From Lachnospiraceae bacterium (lineage in GTDB: Bacteria > Bacillota > Clostridia > Lachnospirales > Lachnospiraceae), in contig SFGF01000083.1 in assembly GCA_004556655.1 (NCBI GenBank), positions 1 to 12,611 of the forward strand: a stretch of DNA of 12,611 bases. Direction: 5' to 3'. The stretch's first letter is position 1; each line of letters begins with the position of its first letter. Both the position numbers and the translations under genes were made by a program. The notes under the pieces were generated by a model. It did not search any database. It was not told the origin of the DNA and saw only the letters and a list, made by a program, of their open reading frames with translations. Positions 5,838 through 12,611 of this stretch are shown piece by piece.

Positions 5838-6260
5838 ATGTTAACAACGAAAGAAATTATGGATATTATTCCTCACAGACATCCATTTCTTCTGGTAGAT
5901 ACCATTGAAGAAATGGAGCCAGGAGTACGGGCTGTAGGAAAAAAATGTGTAACATATGATGAGTATTATTTCAGAGGTCATTTTCCGGAAGAACCGGTAA
6001 TGCCGGGTGTGCTGATTATTGAAGCTTTAGCTCAGGTAGGTGCAGTATGTGTATTGAGCTGCGAACAATTTAAAGGAAAAACAGCATATTTTGGCGGAAT
6101 TAATCATTGTAAGTTTAAGAAAAAAGTGGTTCCTGGAGATGTACTGAGACTGGAAGTAGAACTGATTAAGCAAAAAGGTCCTATCGCTATTGCAAAAGCA
6201 ACCGCGACTGTTGATGGAAAAGTGGCAGCAGCAGCAGAACTGACAGTAGCAATCGGATAA
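5838..6260 (+). CDS. fabZ: 3-hydroxyacyl-ACP dehydratase
   Basis: FabZ (140 aa) dehydrates 3-hydroxyacyl-ACP to trans-2-enoyl-ACP. It is a hot-dog fold protein: IPHRHPFLLVD (11-21) near the start, then FRGHFPEEPVMPGVLIIEALAQ with catalytic His48 and Glu62. Length is typical for the family. GGAGG at 5827-5831 precedes the ATG. With FabK as sole enoyl reductase here, no isomerase (FabM or FabN) is visible, so how unsaturated chains are made cannot be told from this window. Confidence 0.96.
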   Translation: MLTTKEIMDIIPHRHPFLLVDTIEEMEPGVRAVGKKCVTYDEYYFRGHFPEEPVMPGVLIIEALAQVGAVCVLSCEQFKGKTAYFGGINHCKFKKKVVPGDVLRLEVELIKQKGPIAIAKATATVDGKVAAAAELTVAIG

Positions 6261-6279
6261 ACAAGAGGAGTAGGGTATC

Positions 6280-7620
6280 ATGTTTCGGAAAATTTTAATT
6301 GCAAACCGTGGAGAAATTGCAGTGCGTATTATACGCGCCTGCCGGGAGATGGGAATAGCGACAGTTGCGGTATATTCAGAAGCTGATAAAGAAGCATTGC
6401 ATACTCAGCTGGCAGACGAAGCTGTATGTATTGGTCCGGCAGCAGCAGCAGACAGTTATCTGAATATGGAACAGATTCTGAGTGCATGTATTGCGGCAAA
6501 AGTAGATGCCATTCATCCTGGATTTGGATTTTTGTCAGAGAACAGCAGATTTGTGGAAATGTGTCAGAAATGTCACATATCTTTTATCGGACCAACTGCT
6601 GAGATGATGGAAAAAATGGGAAATAAAGCGGAAGCAAGAAAGACCATGATGAAAGCAGGAGTTCCTGTGGTTCCTGGAACAAAAGAACCGGTATATGATG
6701 CTCTTACTGCGAAAAAACTGGCGGATGAAATAGGATATCCGATTATGATCAAAGCCTCTTCAGGCGGCGGTGGAAAAGGTATGAGAGTTTCAGAAAGCCC
6801 AGAGGATTTTGAAGAAAACTTTAATGTGGCTCAGTTGGAATCTGTTCGAGGGTTTGCTGATAACGCTATGTATTTGGAAAAATATGTACAGGAACCGCGG
6901 CATATAGAGTTTCAGATTCTTGCTGACAAATATGGAAATGTAATACAGCTGGGAGAAAGAGATTGTTCCATACAGAGAAATCATCAGAAAGTAATAGAAG
7001 AATCGCCCAGTGTGGCACTTACACCAGAACTCCGTAAAAAAATGGGAGAAGCAGCAATCAAAGCAGCTAAAGCTGTCAATTATGAAAGTGCCGGTACAAT
7101 TGAATTTCTACTGGATAAAGATAAAAATTTTTACTTTATGGAAATGAATACACGAATTCAGGTGGAACATCCGGTGACAGAGATGGTATCAGGAGTAGAT
7201 TTAATGAAAGAAATGATATCAATAGCTGAGGGAAATCCTCTGTCTGTAAAACAGGAAAATATTCATCTTACCGGTCATGCAATGGAGTGCAGAATTAATG
7301 CCGAAGATCCGGAAAAAAATTTCCGTCCCTGTCCCGGAATCATTAACGAGATTCATCTTCCGGGAGGATATGGAGTGAGAGTGGATACAGCTGTATATAA
7401 TGGTTATGAAATTCCTCCATATTATGATTCTATGATTGCAAAAGTAATTGTTCATGGAAGAGACAGAAGAGAGACCATTGATAAAATGAGAAGTGCTTTG
7501 GGAGAGCTTATTATTGACGGAGTTACAACTAATGTGGATTTTCAGTATGATATTTTGAATAATAAGGATTTTCAGGATGGAAATGTGACGACTGATTTTA
7601 TACCGAAACATTTTTCATGA
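6280..7620 (+). CDS. accC: biotin carboxylase subunit of acetyl-CoA carboxylase
   Basis: AccC (446 aa) carboxylates the biotin on AccB using ATP and bicarbonate. It starts FRKILIANRGEIAVRIIRAC (N-terminal PreATP-grasp domain, about 1-112). The ATP-grasp domain follows, with the glycine-rich loop SSGGGGKGM (160-168), HIEFQILAD (208-216), Glu288 and Asn290 in MEMNTRIQVEHPVTE (286-301), including Arg292. The C-terminal biotin carboxylase domain (about 335-440) has AMECRINAEDP and PGG. Length matches stand-alone AccC. An AGAGGAG site lies nine bases before the ATG. The gene ends 26 bases before accDA. Position in a fab operon and lack of other domains argue against a pyruvate or other acyl-CoA carboxylase. 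Confidence 0.96.
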   Translation: MFRKILIANRGEIAVRIIRACREMGIATVAVYSEADKEALHTQLADEAVCIGPAAAADSYLNMEQILSACIAAKVDAIHPGFGFLSENSRFVEMCQKCHISFIGPTAEMMEKMGNKAEARKTMMKAGVPVVPGTKEPVYDALTAKKLADEIGYPIMIKASSGGGGKGMRVSESPEDFEENFNVAQLESVRGFADNAMYLEKYVQEPRHIEFQILADKYGNVIQLGERDCSIQRNHQKVIEESPSVALTPELRKKMGEAAIKAAKAVNYESAGTIEFLLDKDKNFYFMEMNTRIQVEHPVTEMVSGVDLMKEMISIAEGNPLSVKQENIHLTGHAMECRINAEDPEKNFRPCPGIINEIHLPGGYGVRVDTAVYNGYEIPPYYDSMIAKVIVHGRDRRETIDKMRSALGELIIDGVTTNVDFQYDILNNKDFQDGNVTTDFIPKHFS

Positions 7621-7646
7621 GAGCATAGCAGGAGAGGTTCAGGTTT

Positions 7647-9455
7647 ATGGCAAAATTGAAGCATATGTTTAAAAAGACGGCAGCTTTGTTTGGCGACAGA
7701 GAAAAGAACATGGACGAAAAAGATGGAAACAGGAAAGATAACCGAAAAAGAGAAGAACCTTCTGTACCAGAAGGTCTCTGGCTGAAGTGTCCAAAATGCG
7801 GAGAAATGGTTTACAAAGATGATGTTAAAAATCATCATTATGTTTGTCCAAAATGTGAAGGATATTTTCGAATCAAAACAAAAACCAGAATACGGATGGT
7901 AGCTGACAAAGGAACTTTCAGAGAATGGTTCGAAGAAGTGGAAGGAACAAATCCGCTGGATTATCCGGAATATGAAGAAAAAATAGAAATACTGCAGGAA
8001 AAAACCGGACTGAAGGAAGCTGTTACAATCGGGGAATGCAGTGTAAATGGAGTCCATACGGTTTTAGGTGTGTGTGACGCAAGATTTCTCATGGGAAGTA
8101 TGGGATATGTTGTTGGAGAAAAAATTACACGCGCATTTGAAAAAGCTATAGATGAAAAACTTCCCGTGGTACTGTTTTGCAGTTCAGGGGGAGCCAGAAT
8201 GCAGGAAGGTATTATTTCGCTGATGCAGATGGCAAAGACATCTGCAGCTATCAAGAAGCATAGCGATGAGGGACTTTTCTATCTTCCTGTTCTGACAGAT
8301 CCAACGACAGGAGGAGTCACAGCTAGTTTTGCCATGCTGGGTGATATTATTCTTGCAGAACCTGGAGCATTGATCGGATTCGCGGGGCCGAGAGTAATTG
8401 CACAGACAATCGGTCAAAAACTTCCGGAAGGATTTCAGAGAGCGGAATTTCTGGTGGAAAAAGGAATCATAGATGGTGTTGTTGAGAGAGCAAATTTGAA
8501 AGATACCATTTATCATCTTCTTATGGTTCATCAGGAAAATAAAAATTATAAAAATTATGAAGAATTGAAAGAAGAGAGTAGAGAAAGACCAGAAAATCAA
8601 ATTTTTAATAATGATGAAGTAATTGAATCAGAAGAAACAGAGAATCAGAATGAAGAAAGCAATCTAGAACAGGTATTGACTGCGTGGGACAGAGTAGAAA
8701 TCTCCAGAAGCAGTGAACGTCCTACCAGTATGGAATATATTCAACAGATTTTTGATGAATTTATGGAACTTCACGGTGATCGGGCATTTCGGGATGATGG
8801 CGCTGTCGTCGGCGGTATCGGTATGTTGAATGAGCAGCCGGTGACAGTGATCGGACAGCAAAAAGGAAAAAATGTTAAAGAAAACATTTATAGGAATTTT
8901 GGTATGGCATCCCCTGAAGGATATCGAAAAGCACTGAGGCTTATGAAACAGGCTGAAAAATTTGGAAGACCGATTATTAATTTTGTTGATACGCCGGGAG
9001 CAGCCTGTGGAATTGAGGCTGAAGAGCGTGGACAAGGAGAGGCAATTGCCCGGAATCTAATGGAGATGTCCGGTCTTAAAGTTCCTGTACTCAGTATTTT
9101 TATCGGTGAAGGTGGAAGCGGCGGAGCACTTGGACTGGCAGTGGCTAATGAAGTATGGATGATGGAAAATGCTACATACTCCATTTTATCACCGGAAGGA
9201 TTTGCGTCTATTTTATGGAAAGACGGAAAGCGGGCAAAAGAGGCTTCAGGAATTATGAAAATAACAGCTAACGATCTGAAACAGATGGAGATTGTTGAGT
9301 GGGTAATACCGGAAAAACAGCCTGCAGATAAAGAAAATCTTCCGGACATTGCAGAAAAAATCAGAGAAAAGTTGAATTGCTTCTTGAAAGAACAAAGCGA
9401 TAAATCAGAAGAAGAACTAGTCAGTGAAAGATATAAAAGATTTCGTAGATTTTAG
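7647..9455 (+). CDS. accDA: fused acetyl-CoA carboxylase carboxyltransferase (beta-alpha)
   Basis: A single 602-aa chain joins both halves of the carboxyltransferase that moves CO2 from biotin to acetyl-CoA. Residues ~45-295 are AccD: a four-cysteine zinc ribbon (Cys48, Cys51, Cys67, Cys70), then LFCSSGGARMQEG (177-188), TTGGVTASFAMLGD (220-233) and GFAGPRVI. A Glu/Asn-rich low-complexity linker (~300-342) follows. Residues ~345-602 are AccA: WDRVEISRS, ELHGDRAFRDD (374-384), VDTPGAACGIEAEERGQ (447-463), GEGGSGGALGL (487-497) and SPEGFASILW. In most bacteria these are two proteins; B. subtilis and E. coli have separate genes, and streptococci have adjacent accD and accA. The frame is continuous with no sign of an assembly artefact. 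AGGAGAGG precedes the ATG by nine bases. The N-terminal ~40 residues are basic and charged and match no domain I recognise. Confidence 0.94.
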   Translation: MAKLKHMFKKTAALFGDREKNMDEKDGNRKDNRKREEPSVPEGLWLKCPKCGEMVYKDDVKNHHYVCPKCEGYFRIKTKTRIRMVADKGTFREWFEEVEGTNPLDYPEYEEKIEILQEKTGLKEAVTIGECSVNGVHTVLGVCDARFLMGSMGYVVGEKITRAFEKAIDEKLPVVLFCSSGGARMQEGIISLMQMAKTSAAIKKHSDEGLFYLPVLTDPTTGGVTASFAMLGDIILAEPGALIGFAGPRVIAQTIGQKLPEGFQRAEFLVEKGIIDGVVERANLKDTIYHLLMVHQENKNYKNYEELKEESRERPENQIFNNDEVIESEETENQNEESNLEQVLTAWDRVEISRSSERPTSMEYIQQIFDEFMELHGDRAFRDDGAVVGGIGMLNEQPVTVIGQQKGKNVKENIYRNFGMASPEGYRKALRLMKQAEKFGRPIINFVDTPGAACGIEAEERGQGEAIARNLMEMSGLKVPVLSIFIGEGGSGGALGLAVANEVWMMENATYSILSPEGFASILWKDGKRAKEASGIMKITANDLKQMEIVEWVIPEKQPADKENLPDIAEKIREKLNCFLKEQSDKSEEELVSERYKRFRRF

Positions 9456-9464
9456 AGGTAGAGT

Positions 9465-10553
9465 ATGAAACCATTGATTATAGGAGATTTAACAGCAAAA
9501 ATTCCTGTTATTCAGGGAGGCATGGGTGTGGGAATCAGCTTGTCCCGTCTGGCAGGAAATGTGGCCGCCTGTGGTGGCATAGGTGTAATATCTACGGCAC
9601 AGATCGGTTTTCGTGATACGGAATTTGAAAGAAATCCGTTGAAAGCAAATCTAAAGGCAATAGGGGAAGAAATACGAAAAGCAAAAGAAATTGCCCGAGG
9701 AGGAATCATTGGAGTCAATATCATGGTAGCAACAAAAAAATATGAGGAATATGTGAAAACTGCAGTGAAAGCAGGAGTTGATATTATAATATCCGGTGCG
9801 GGTCTTCCTGTGGATCTTCCCAAATTAACAGAAGGCAGCAAAACAAAGATTGCTCCGATTGTATCTACCGTAAAATCTGCAAAAGTACTCTGTAAAATGT
9901 GGGGCAGACATTATCAGAAGGTACCGGATCTGGTAGTTATTGAAGGACCGAAAGCGGGAGGTCATCTGGGATTTTCGAGAGAGCAGTTAAGTCAATTTTG
10001 TGATATAGAAAATCAAGATATTGACAAAGAAAATATATCGAAAAAAGCGGATTATGACAGTGAAATCCGTGGAATTATTCAGGTGGTAAAAGAATATGAA
10101 GAAAAATATAATAAAAAGATACCAGTCGTTGTAGGTGGAGGTATTTTTGATAAAAAAGATGTTTGTCATGCAATGGAATTAGGTGCTGATGGTGTACAGA
10201 TGGGAACCAGATTTGTAACAACTTATGAGTGTGATGCAGATGACAGGTATAAGCAGACATATCTGGATGCCCGGAAGGAAGACATTGTGATTGTGAACAG
10301 TCCGGTAGGAATGCCGGGACGGGCAATAAGAAATAAATTTATTCTCAACAAAGAAAAAGAGAAAAAGCCTGTAAAAAAATGTTATCAATGTATTAAAGGA
10401 TGTAATCCACTGGAGACACCGTACTGTATTACACGGGCTCTTATTAACGCAGCAGTGGGAAAAGTGGAGGAAGCACTTCTTTTTTGCGGAGAAAATGCAT
10501 GGAAGTGTACAAAAATAGAACATGTAAAAGATATCCTGGAAGAGATTGGTTGA
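9465..10553 (+). CDS. FabK/nitronate monooxygenase-family flavoprotein with cysteine-rich tail
   Basis: A second FMN TIM-barrel flavoprotein (362 aa), nine bases after accDA and so probably in the same operon. It shares the family plan with FabK: PVIQGGMGVGIS (14-25), GVNIMVA (83-89), EGPKAGGHLGF (160-170) with the likely catalytic His167, VVVGGGIFD (221-229) and VQMGTRFV (245-252). It differs by a longer insert after GGHLG (about 171-200) and by a C-terminal segment with six cysteines (306, 309, 313, 321, 341, 348; CYQCIKGC then YCI and FCGENAWKC). That pattern could bind a metal or iron-sulfur cluster (inference). Databases usually label such genes nitronate monooxygenase, but the true substrate is unknown. 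Operon position suggests a link to lipid metabolism, such as an accessory enoyl reduction or detoxification. Confidence 0.85.
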   Translation: MKPLIIGDLTAKIPVIQGGMGVGISLSRLAGNVAACGGIGVISTAQIGFRDTEFERNPLKANLKAIGEEIRKAKEIARGGIIGVNIMVATKKYEEYVKTAVKAGVDIIISGAGLPVDLPKLTEGSKTKIAPIVSTVKSAKVLCKMWGRHYQKVPDLVVIEGPKAGGHLGFSREQLSQFCDIENQDIDKENISKKADYDSEIRGIIQVVKEYEEKYNKKIPVVVGGGIFDKKDVCHAMELGADGVQMGTRFVTTYECDADDRYKQTYLDARKEDIVIVNSPVGMPGRAIRNKFILNKEKEKKPVKKCYQCIKGCNPLETPYCITRALINAAVGKVEEALLFCGENAWKCTKIEHVKDILEEIG

Positions 10554-10655
10554 TTTTTTTACTTCTTCTTGGTATTGTATTAATAGAATAAAGGTAGCTG
10601 TTCAGTAGGTAACTGTCATGAATAGTTACGAACAATACAGGAAGGAAGTAAGAAA
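10554..10655 (+). promoter_or_regulatory. intergenic region with structured leader before the aminotransferase
   Basis: No GC-rich hairpin precedes the T-run at 10554-10560, so no clear terminator for the fab operon is seen. Only weak promoter matches occur (TTGATT at 10550-10555 with TATTGT at 10573-10578, 17 bp apart). A possible RNA structure spans 10599-10634: TGTTC (10599-10603) with GAACA (10630-10634) and GTAACT (10609-10614) with AGTTAC (10624-10629), with a 5-base bulge on one side and a 9-base loop. A direct repeat GGTAGCTGT / GGTAACTGT (10593, 10608) overlaps it. It ends just before the ribosome binding site. Confidence 0.4.
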
Positions 10656-11852
10656 ATGATTAACCAGATATATAAAAAAATGTTGACTGGAAAGTCCATA
10701 ATACGTGAACAGTCAGAGTTTGCTACGGAGCTGGGTAATAAGATCGGATATGAGAATGTTTTTGATTATAGTTTGGGAAATCCCAGTGTTCCGGTTCATG
10801 AAGATTATACGAAGGCTGTAATCGAACAGGCTCAAACCATGAGTTCGTCCGAGCTTCATGGATACAGTCCGTCTCTTGGAAATACAGAGGTTCGCAAAAA
10901 AGTTGCAGAAAGTCTGAAAAGCAGATTTGGTCTGGATTATGAGACAAAACATATTTTTATGACAAGTGGAGCAGCAGGGGCAATCGCTCATGCACTGCGA
11001 TGTGTGACACAGCCAGGGGATGAAGTAATAACATTTGCACCATTTTTCCCTGAATACAATGAATATGTGGGAAAAACAGGGGCTGTGCTGAAGGTGGTTC
11101 CGGCAAATACGGAAAATTTTCAGATTAATTTTGAAGCATTTGAAGAAATGCTGAATGAAAAAGTGCAGGCTGTATTGATTAATACACCGAACAATCCGTC
11201 AGGTATTGCTTATTCGGAAGAGACGATCATAAAACTTGCGGATATTATGAAAAATAAGCAGGAAGAATATGGTCATGATATTTTCCTGATCAGTGATGAA
11301 CCATATAGAGAAATTCTGTTTGATGGAAAACCTGCAGTTTATCCTAGTAAATATTACGAAAATTCTCTCTCCTGTTACTCATTTTCCAAGAGCCTCAGTC
11401 TTCCGGGTGAACGAATCGGTTATGTGGCAGTAAATCCAAAAGCTACGGATGCGGATATTATAGCTGTTATGTGTGGACAGATCAGTAGAGGTATTGGACA
11501 TAATTGTCCGTCATCCAGTGTGCAGCTGGCAGTGGCGGAGGTTCTTGATAAAACAAGTGATTTGTCTGTGTATGAGAAGAATATGAATCTGATCTACGAC
11601 GAACTTGTAAAACTGGGATTTGAGGTAGTCAGACCGGGAGGAACTTTTTACATATTCCCGAAAGCACTGGAGGAAGATGCAACAACTTTCTGCATGAAAG
11701 CACGTAAGTATAATTTGATTCTGGTACCCAGTGACAGCTTTGGGGTACAGGGATATTTCAGAATGGCATACTGTATAGATACGGAAAAAGTACTGAGAAG
11801 TTTTCCGGCTTTGGAACAGTTTGTGAAAGAAGAGTATGGAGTAAGAGCGTAA
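10656..11852 (+). CDS. PLP-dependent class I/II aminotransferase
   Basis: A fold-type I pyridoxal phosphate enzyme (398 aa) of the aspartate aminotransferase family. Visible marks are SLGNPSVPV (39-47), TSGAAGAI (103-110) for phosphate contacts, NTPNNPSG (176-183), SDEPYRE (213-219) with Asp214 for the pyridine nitrogen, SFSKSLSLPGERIGY (242-256) with Lys245 as the likely Schiff-base lysine and Arg253 for phosphate, and FRMAY with Arg369 for the substrate carboxylate. The amino acid it acts on cannot be told from sequence alone. The start at 10656 follows a GGAAGGAAG site. It lies 43 bases before rhaM and may be co-transcribed with it. No functional link with the upstream fatty acid genes is evident. 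Confidence 0.9.
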   Translation: MINQIYKKMLTGKSIIREQSEFATELGNKIGYENVFDYSLGNPSVPVHEDYTKAVIEQAQTMSSSELHGYSPSLGNTEVRKKVAESLKSRFGLDYETKHIFMTSGAAGAIAHALRCVTQPGDEVITFAPFFPEYNEYVGKTGAVLKVVPANTENFQINFEAFEEMLNEKVQAVLINTPNNPSGIAYSEETIIKLADIMKNKQEEYGHDIFLISDEPYREILFDGKPAVYPSKYYENSLSCYSFSKSLSLPGERIGYVAVNPKATDADIIAVMCGQISRGIGHNCPSSSVQLAVAEVLDKTSDLSVYEKNMNLIYDELVKLGFEVVRPGGTFYIFPKALEEDATTFCMKARKYNLILVPSDSFGVQGYFRMAYCIDTEKVLRSFPALEQFVKEEYGVRA

Positions 11853-11895
11853 ATAGAGCATATTGTGAAAGCTGCTGGCAGAAAGGAAAATAGAA

Positions 11896-12207
11896 ATGAT
11901 TAAAGGATTTAAAATGAAATTATTCCCTGGACAGGAAGAAGAATATGAAAGAAGACATAATCTTCTCTGGCCTGAGATGAAAGAAATGATTCATGAACAT
12001 GGCGGAAAAAATTATACGATATTTCTGGATAAAGAAACATTAACTTTGTTCGGGTATATAGAAATTGAAGATGAAGAACTTTGGGCAAAAGGTGCGGATA
12101 CTGCAATCAATCGAAAATGGTGGGATTATATGGCAGATATCATGGAGACAAATCCTGACAACAGCCCTGTAAGTATTGATTTGAAAACAGTATTTCATCT
12201 TGATTAA
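11896..12207 (+). CDS. rhaM: L-rhamnose mutarotase
   Basis: RhaM (103 aa) interconverts the alpha and beta anomers of L-rhamnose, helping supply the anomer used by rhamnose isomerase. The protein matches the E. coli RhaM/YiiL family across its length: an EEYERRHNLLWPEM segment (15-28) with His21 and Tyr17, HGGKNYTIFLD (35-45), the paired tryptophans in RKWWDYMADIM (73-83), and NPDNSPVS (86-93). Length is typical. A RAAAGGA-type ribosome site precedes the ATG. No rhaA, rhaB, rhaD or transporter is visible nearby, so it is either an isolated copy or works on rhamnose or another sugar handled by genes elsewhere. Confidence 0.93.
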   Translation: MIKGFKMKLFPGQEEEYERRHNLLWPEMKEMIHEHGGKNYTIFLDKETLTLFGYIEIEDEELWAKGADTAINRKWWDYMADIMETNPDNSPVSIDLKTVFHLD

Positions 12208-12353
12208 TCATAGACAGGAAAAATAATAATTCTAAATGGACATATGAAAAAGAGTGTAGGGACTTTGATAATTTCACAGACTTTATACTCTTTTTTCTGT
12301 ATTTTTTGGAAAGTTTTATCATTTGTATATTCCTTCTTATGTGATAGCTCCCA
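12208..12353. other. convergent gap between rhaM and the coiled-coil gene
   Basis: Apart from the terminator at 12247-12295 I see no gene or site here. The bases from about 12300 to 12353 look like the 3' untranslated end of the minus-strand gene. Confidence 0.5.
12247..12295. terminator. probable bidirectional terminator
   Basis: AAAAAGAGTGTA (12247-12258) pairs with TATACTCTTTTT (12284-12295), with one G-T wobble and a 25-base loop. T-runs occur on the 3' side of both strands (TTTTTT at 12291-12296 on plus; the A-run at 12247-12251 on minus). It lies between rhaM (plus) and a convergent minus-strand gene, so it can serve both. Confidence 0.75.
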
Positions 12354-12611
12354 TTAAGTGAGGCAGGGGTGCATTCTGGGATCGTTTATATGTTGATCAA
12401 GAATAATATGAACACGTTCTATCTCATTGAGAAGCAATTTTTCTGTTCTGCGTATTTCATTCCGCAGATTGTATTCTGTCTGTTTGATCTGGTATTCCAG
12501 GTTGTCCAGTCTTTGGTAAATCGGTGTGAGTTTTTGATCGAAGGCAGCCTCCAGTTTCTGATCAAAAGTAGCTTCCAGTTTTTTGTTATTATCCTCCAGC
12601 TTCTGATCAAA
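12354..12611 (-). CDS. coiled-coil hypothetical protein, C-terminal part (runs off the window)
   Basis: An open frame enters from the right edge on the minus strand and ends at TAA (12354-12356), giving 85 residues with no start in view. The sequence is strongly helical and heptad-like, rich in Lys, Glu, Gln, Leu: FDQKLE at residues 1-6 and 17-22, FDQKLT at 25-30, then IYQRLDNLEYQIKQTEYNLR and further charged helix before a non-helical tail ending HPCLT. The repeats are visible in DNA as near-identical TTTGATCAGAA(A/G)CTGGAG units. It resembles small Lachnospiraceae coiled-coil proteins with repeated F-D-Q-K-L units and an LTPIxxRLxxLE segment, function unknown. Expression would converge on the terminator at 12247-12295. 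A competing 63-codon frame on the same strand is rejected for its unlikely Trp/Arg-rich composition. Confidence 0.8.
   Translation of the reverse strand, partial: FDQKLEDNNKKLEATFDQKLEAAFDQKLTPIYQRLDNLEYQIKQTEYNLRNEIRRTEKLLLNEIERVHIILDQHINDPRMHPCLT

Noticed and set aside
10554..10570. T-run after the flavoprotein gene as a terminator
   Set aside because: No stable stem precedes it, so the end of the fab operon transcript remains undetermined.
12264..12276. TTTGATAATTTCA as a third FabT-like box
   Set aside because: Only the left half matches; the right half lacks the TCAAA spacing, and it sits in the loop of a terminator.
12419..12610. Minus-strand open frame of 63 codons starting with ATG
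   Set aside because: Its product is Trp/Arg/Asn-rich with no pattern, while the other minus-strand frame over the same bases gives a regular heptad coiled coil with repeats.

Overview
The window looks like chromosomal DNA of a low-GC Clostridia, most likely a member of the Lachnospiraceae. This rests on AT-rich coding sequence, strong AGGAGG-type ribosome binding sites, FabK as the enoyl-ACP reductase, a fused AccD-AccA protein and tRNA genes without an encoded CCA. The genus cannot be fixed from the sequence. Almost everything is on the plus strand.

Region 1 (1-880) is the tail of a ribosomal RNA operon: the last ~50 bases of 23S rRNA, a spacer without a recognisable 5S gene, then seven tRNA genes (Asp-GTC, Val-TAC, Thr-TGT, Tyr-GTA, initiator Met-CAT, Phe-GAA, Lys-TTT), closed by an intrinsic terminator. 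Three of the tRNA spacers contain small tetraloop hairpins.

Region 2 (about 960-10553) is a type II fatty acid synthesis operon: acpP, fabK, fabD, fabG, fabF, accB, fabZ, accC, a fused accD-accA, and a second flavoprotein of the FabK/nitronate monooxygenase family with a cysteine-rich tail. The acc products make malonyl-CoA, FabD loads it onto ACP, FabF condenses, FabG reduces, FabZ dehydrates and FabK reduces the enoyl intermediate. From acpP to accDA the order matches the streptococcal fab cluster, but fabT and fabH, which precede acpP there, are absent here. A consensus promoter (TTGACA, 17 bp, TATACT) precedes acpP. Two palindromes of the form TTTGA-N3-TCAAA, resembling the FabT operator, overlap the end of TATA(C/G)T hexamers upstream of acpP and of fabD, which suggests two points of lipid-responsive control.

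Region 3 (10554-12300) carries a PLP-dependent class I/II aminotransferase with a potentially structured leader, then rhaM (L-rhamnose mutarotase), ending at a probable bidirectional terminator. Region 4 (12354-12611, minus strand) is the C-terminal part of a coiled-coil protein with FDQKLE repeats; it runs off the right edge, so its start is not visible.

I see no mobile element, CRISPR array or obvious defence or secretion system. The window is mostly core metabolism. The most interesting parts are the regulatory layout of the fab operon, the extra flavoprotein, and the edge coiled-coil gene.
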